Assembly: GCA_025056115.1 (NCBI GenBank)
Contig: JANWVM010000022.1
Span: forward strand, 1-38,380
DNA: 38,380 bases
From: Gloeomargarita sp. SKYG116
GTDB taxonomy: Bacteria > Cyanobacteriota > Cyanobacteriia > Gloeomargaritales > Gloeomargaritaceae
Direction of reading: 5' to 3'
Below are positions 35,705 through 38,380 of this stretch, one piece after another. A model generated the notes under the pieces. The model saw only the letters and a program-made list of their open reading frames with translations, did no database searches and was not told where the DNA came from. How positions within the stretch are numbered: the stretch's first letter is position 1; each line of letters starts with the position of its first letter. Both the position numbers and the translations under genes were made by a program.

Positions 35705-36481
35705 GTGTGGCCTATGGGTTGGTACGCCAAGTGGTTGGGGGGCTGGGCGTTGAGTTTTTGCTTGTGGAGTGGTGTGGCTCAGGCGCTACCCCCAGAAACG
35801 GCTCCCGAACCAGTGAAAACCTTTGTCCAGCGCTTGGAAGAAACCCTCAACCAGCGCAGCGCCGATGCGGTTTTGCAACTCTACAGTCCCAATTTCACCC
35901 ATGCCGACGGCTTGAACCGGGATGTCCTGGCGCAATCCCTGACCCGGTTGTGGCAGCGCTTTCCCAACTTAACCTACCGGGCGGAATTGCTGGACTGGCA
36001 ACCCCGCGAGCAGGGGTTTGTTGCGGATGTGCAGATGACCTTGCGGGGGACAGAGACCCAGAAGAATCGCCAGTTTGACCTGACCAGTGTGTTGAAAACC
36101 CGCCAAACCGTAGTCCAGGGGCAAATCCAGCGCCAGGAAATTCTCAGCGAACAGACGCAGTTGACTTCCGGTAAAGAACCGCCCCAGGTGACCGTTACGC
36201 TTCCTGAAGTGGTTGCTCCCAGCCAAACCTATGAATTCGACGTCATCGTGCAGGAACCCTTACAGGACGACCAAATTTTGGGGACGGCGGTGGCAACCCC
36301 GGTGCAGCCCGAACAACTGCTGGAAAATCCCCGCCTCAAGTTAGAAGTGCTGTCATCTGGTGGTTTGTTCAAGATGGGGCAAGCGCCAGCGACGCCAGGT
36401 AGCCAGTGGCTATCAGCGGTACTCGTGCGCCAGGGCGGCATTACCATCATCACGCGGCGGTTGCGCGTAGCGACACCATGA
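35705..36481 (+). CDS. Exported NTF2/SnoaL-like protein leading the min operon
   Basis: The protein of 255-258 residues has a signal peptide (WLGGWALSFCLWSGVAQA, cleavage near residue 27) and then an NTF2/SnoaL-like cone-fold domain: EPVKTFVQRLEETLNQRSADAVLQLYSPNFTHADGLNRDVLAQSL, FPNLTYRAELLDWQ, FVADVQMTLRGTETQKNRQFDLTSVLKTR. A second beta-rich half follows (PPQVTVTLPEVVAPSQTYEFDVIVQEPL). It looks like a cyanobacterial conserved protein located next to minC; no catalytic residues can be named. Either GTG 35705 or ATG 35714 may be used. Its TGA overlaps the minC ATG (ATGA), so translation is probably coupled, which hints at a link with envelope or division functions (inference). Confidence 0.7.
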   Translation: MWPMGWYAKWLGGWALSFCLWSGVAQALPPETAPEPVKTFVQRLEETLNQRSADAVLQLYSPNFTHADGLNRDVLAQSLTRLWQRFPNLTYRAELLDWQPREQGFVADVQMTLRGTETQKNRQFDLTSVLKTRQTVVQGQIQRQEILSEQTQLTSGKEPPQVTVTLPEVVAPSQTYEFDVIVQEPLQDDQILGTAVATPVQPEQLLENPRLKLEVLSSGGLFKMGQAPATPGSQWLSAVLVRQGGITIITRRLRVATP

Positions 36482-37155
36482 CCTTCCCCTTGGTGCAACC
36501 CGGCACTGAAGGCCTTGACCTGGTGTTGCCTCCTGAACCGGCTTGGCCCTACCTGCAAGAACTACTACAAGCCTACTTCCAACTCACTGAACCCTGGTGG
36601 TCGCCCCACAGTCTGGTGCGGGTACTGGCCGGAGAACGCATTATCACAACCGAACAATGGCAATGGTTAGCGGCGTTACTCCAGCAGCAACAGTTGGTCT
36701 TGACGACCGTGCAATCAACCGTGCGGGCGACAGCGGTAGCAGCGGCCATGGCCGGGTTGTCTGTAGAGCAAAATTCTCTGGATACGGCACCAGCAATTTA
36801 CGCATCGCCGCCCCTGTATGTCGTGCAGCCAGTGCGGTCGGGGATAGAGATTCGGCATCACGGCACGGTGGTTGTGGTGGGAGATGTGAATCCGGGGGGG
36901 TGTATCGTGGCCGATGGAGATATTTTGGTGTGGGGACGGTTGCGGGGCGTGGCTCATGCGGGCGCGAACGGCGATAACCGCCGGCTCATCATGGCTCTGG
37001 AAATGGCGGCGACCCAATTACGGATTGGCGACCGGGTGGCGCGGATGCCGGACCAGCCAGCGTTTTATCCCGAAGTTGCCTGCGTCCAGGGAGATGAAAT
37101 TCATTTACGGCCAGCACGAGATTTTGGCAGAACTGCCCTCGGGGGAGTATTCTGA
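36478..37155 (+). CDS. minC: Septum site-determining protein MinC
   Basis: MinC blocks FtsZ assembly away from mid-cell; MinD carries it to the membrane. The 225-residue protein has a divergent N-terminal FtsZ-inhibiting domain (about 1-105) and the conserved C-terminal beta-helix: RSGIEIRHHGTVVVVGDVNPGG, CIVADGDILVWGRLRGVAHAGANGD and RRLIMALEMAATQLRIGDRVAR. ATG at 36478 forms ATGA with the upstream stop; a longer ORF from 36406 lies inside the preceding gene and is rejected. The protein ends in GDEIHLRPARDFGRTALGGVF. It is followed after 30 bp by minD. Confidence 0.93.
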   Translation: MTFPLVQPGTEGLDLVLPPEPAWPYLQELLQAYFQLTEPWWSPHSLVRVLAGERIITTEQWQWLAALLQQQQLVLTTVQSTVRATAVAAAMAGLSVEQNSLDTAPAIYASPPLYVVQPVRSGIEIRHHGTVVVVGDVNPGGCIVADGDILVWGRLRGVAHAGANGDNRRLIMALEMAATQLRIGDRVARMPDQPAFYPEVACVQGDEIHLRPARDFGRTALGGVF

Positions 37156-37185
37156 TAGAAAAATCAGGCGCGATTGGAAACGCAC

Positions 37186-37983
37186 ATGGGGCGGGTGATT
37201 GTCATTACCTCTGGCAAGGGGGGCGTCGGCAAGACCACAACCACAGCCAATCTAGGAATGGCTTTGGCACGCATGGGGCGAACAGTGGCCCTGATAGACG
37301 CTGACTTTGGCCTGCGGAACCTGGACTTGCTATTGGGACTGGAAAACCGGGTGGTTTACACCGCGCTGGACGTGCTGGCCGGAGATTGCCGGTTAGAACA
37401 AGCGCTGGTGCGGGACAAACGCCAACCCAATTTAGCCCTGTTACCAGCGGCCCAAAATCGCAACAAAGACGCCATCACCCCCGAGCAGATGCGCCATCTG
37501 GCCGGACTGCTGAGCGAAAAGTTTGACTACGTGCTGATTGATTGCCCAGCAGGGATTGAAGCCGGATTCAAAAATGCCATCGCCCCCGCCCAGGAAGCCC
37601 TGTTGGTGACCACGCCAGAAATTGCCGCCGTGCGGGATGCCGACCGGGTGATTGGGTTACTCGAAGCCCATGGGATTCGCAAAATTGGTTTGATTGTCAA
37701 TCGCATTCGGCCCCAGATGGTGCAGAGCAACCACATGATGTCCGTCAGTGACGTGCAGGAAATTCTAGCGATTCCGCTGGCAGGACTGGTCCCGGATGAC
37801 GAACGGGTAATTATCTCCACCAATCGCGGCGAGCCATTGGTTCTGGACACCAACCTGTCCTTACCGGGAATAGCATTCCAGAACATTGCCCGGCGCCTGG
37901 AAGGTGAAAAAGTCCCATTTTTAGACCTGGATGCCCCCTACAATACGCTTATGGGTCGTTTACGCCGTTTCTTCAGTCGTTGA
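37186..37983 (+). CDS. minD: Septum site-determining ATPase MinD
   Basis: MinD is the membrane-switching ATPase of the Min oscillator. ATG at 37186 gives MGRVIVITSGKGGVGKTTT, the deviant Walker A with K11 and K16 at E. coli numbering; the upstream TTG at 37174 would add four residues and is not preferred. LIDADFGLRNLDLLLGLENRVV and VLIDCPAGIEAGF (Walker B region) are typical. The C-terminal amphipathic membrane-targeting helix is YNTLMGRLRRFFSR. It has 265 residues, ends in TGA and is followed by minE after one base. Confidence 0.97.
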   Translation: MGRVIVITSGKGGVGKTTTTANLGMALARMGRTVALIDADFGLRNLDLLLGLENRVVYTALDVLAGDCRLEQALVRDKRQPNLALLPAAQNRNKDAITPEQMRHLAGLLSEKFDYVLIDCPAGIEAGFKNAIAPAQEALLVTTPEIAAVRDADRVIGLLEAHGIRKIGLIVNRIRPQMVQSNHMMSVSDVQEILAIPLAGLVPDDERVIISTNRGEPLVLDTNLSLPGIAFQNIARRLEGEKVPFLDLDAPYNTLMGRLRRFFSR

Positions 37984-37984
37984 T

Positions 37985-38275
37985 ATGCCGGTGTTGCAAG
38001 CGATTCGGGAGTTATTCGAGCGTTGGTTTCCCCGTTCTGGCGGCAGTCGGGACGAAGTGAAGCGGCGGTTGCAATTGGTCTTGGCCCACGACCGCGCCGA
38101 TTTAACGCCGGAAATGCTGGAAAAAATGCGGCAGGACATTGTGGAAGTGATTGGCCGGTACGTGGAATTTGACGCGGAAGGCATGGAATTTTCCTTAGAA
38201 ATGGATGAGCGCGTGACGGCCCTGATTGCCAATGTTCCCATTCGCCGGGTGCGGCGGGAGTTGCTCGAATCCTAA
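37985..38275 (+). CDS. minE: Cell division topological specificity factor MinE
   Basis: MinE stimulates MinD ATPase and restricts MinC/MinD to the poles. The 96-residue protein has the usual two parts: an N-terminal membrane and MinD-binding segment (VLQAIRELFERWF ... SRDEVKRRLQLVLAHDRADLTPEMLEKMRQDI) and the topological-specificity domain with VEVIGRYVEFDAEGMEFSLE. ATG at 37985 follows the minD stop by one base; an earlier start at 37931 lies inside minD and is rejected. Confidence 0.95.
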   Translation: MPVLQAIRELFERWFPRSGGSRDEVKRRLQLVLAHDRADLTPEMLEKMRQDIVEVIGRYVEFDAEGMEFSLEMDERVTALIANVPIRRVRRELLES

Positions 38276-38278
38276 ATC

Positions 38279-38380
38279 ATGGTGCGCTATTCGCTGGTCG
38301 TACCCGTCTATAACGAAGCCCCCAATCTCCCTCATCTGTATCAGCGTTTGCAACCCATCATGGACGGTCTGGATGGCCCA
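38279..38380 (+). CDS. Family 2 glycosyltransferase, N-terminal fragment (cut by window end)
   Basis: The 34 visible codons read MVRYSLVVPVYNEAPNLPHL and on to MDGLDGP. The motif SLVVPVYNEAxNL is the first strand and nucleotide-binding loop of GT2 enzymes of the dolichol-phosphate-mannose/GtrB type. It starts 3 bp after the minE stop, so it is probably part of the min operon. The rest lies outside the window, so the substrate and any membrane helices cannot be judged. Confidence 0.8.
   Translation, partial: MVRYSLVVPVYNEAPNLPHLYQRLQPIMDGLDGP

Overview
The window is cyanobacterial chromosome. The evidence is a set of lineage-typical proteins: an FtsH3-type thylakoid/plasma-membrane protease, the NblS/Hik33 stress sensor kinase, BciB-type 8-vinyl reductase of chlorophyll synthesis, a methyl-accepting protein carrying tandem cyanobacteriochrome GAF domains, ClpC, an ABC1-family kinase, SpeA and a minC-minD-minE operon. 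Base composition is moderately GC-rich by eye, genes are tightly packed, and I saw no HIP1 octamer (GCGATCGC). That would fit an early-branching unicellular lineage, but this placement is a weak inference. No rRNA, tRNA, CRISPR array, IS element or prophage was seen.

Layout. 1-10986 (plus strand): the 3' end of a sodium:solute symporter, an ABC1 kinase, a secreted trypsin-like protease with TPR repeats whose C-terminal part is frameshifted in a G6 run, ftsH3, a 1377-residue photoreceptor-like chemotaxis protein with five tandem DXCF-type GAF domains, and cdsA, whose Shine-Dalgarno lies inside the end of the receptor gene. 10928-13045 (minus strand): a DUF2993 protein, a small secreted cysteine-containing protein behind a good promoter, a decayed Uma2-type gene and bolA. 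13161-18693: nblS, a polytopic membrane protein, then on the minus strand a GH5-like glycosidase translationally coupled to an outer-membrane barrel protein. 18857-24860: bciB coupled to a family-4 glycosyltransferase, yidC (minus) and recG (plus). 24857-29276 (minus): a small zinc-ribbon protein, clpC with a clear intrinsic terminator, and a TldE/PmbA protein. 29342-35630: alternating single genes for an alpha/beta hydrolase, a TgpA-like transglutaminase, tsaD and speA. 35705-38380 (plus): a secreted NTF2-like protein, minC, minD, minE and the start of a family-2 glycosyltransferase.

Functional themes are membrane and protein quality control (FtsH3, ClpC, YidC, CdsA, secreted protease), light and stress sensing (five-GAF receptor, NblS), pigment synthesis (BciB), envelope polysaccharide handling (GT-C-like protein, GH5-like enzyme, barrel, glycosyltransferases) and division-site placement (Min). 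All six convergent gene junctions overlap or lie within 8 bp, and two share a single CTAG as the stop codon of both genes. The most interesting object is the five-GAF receptor: every GAF keeps both bilin-binding cysteines exactly 28 residues apart, and the linkers alternate in length by one heptad.
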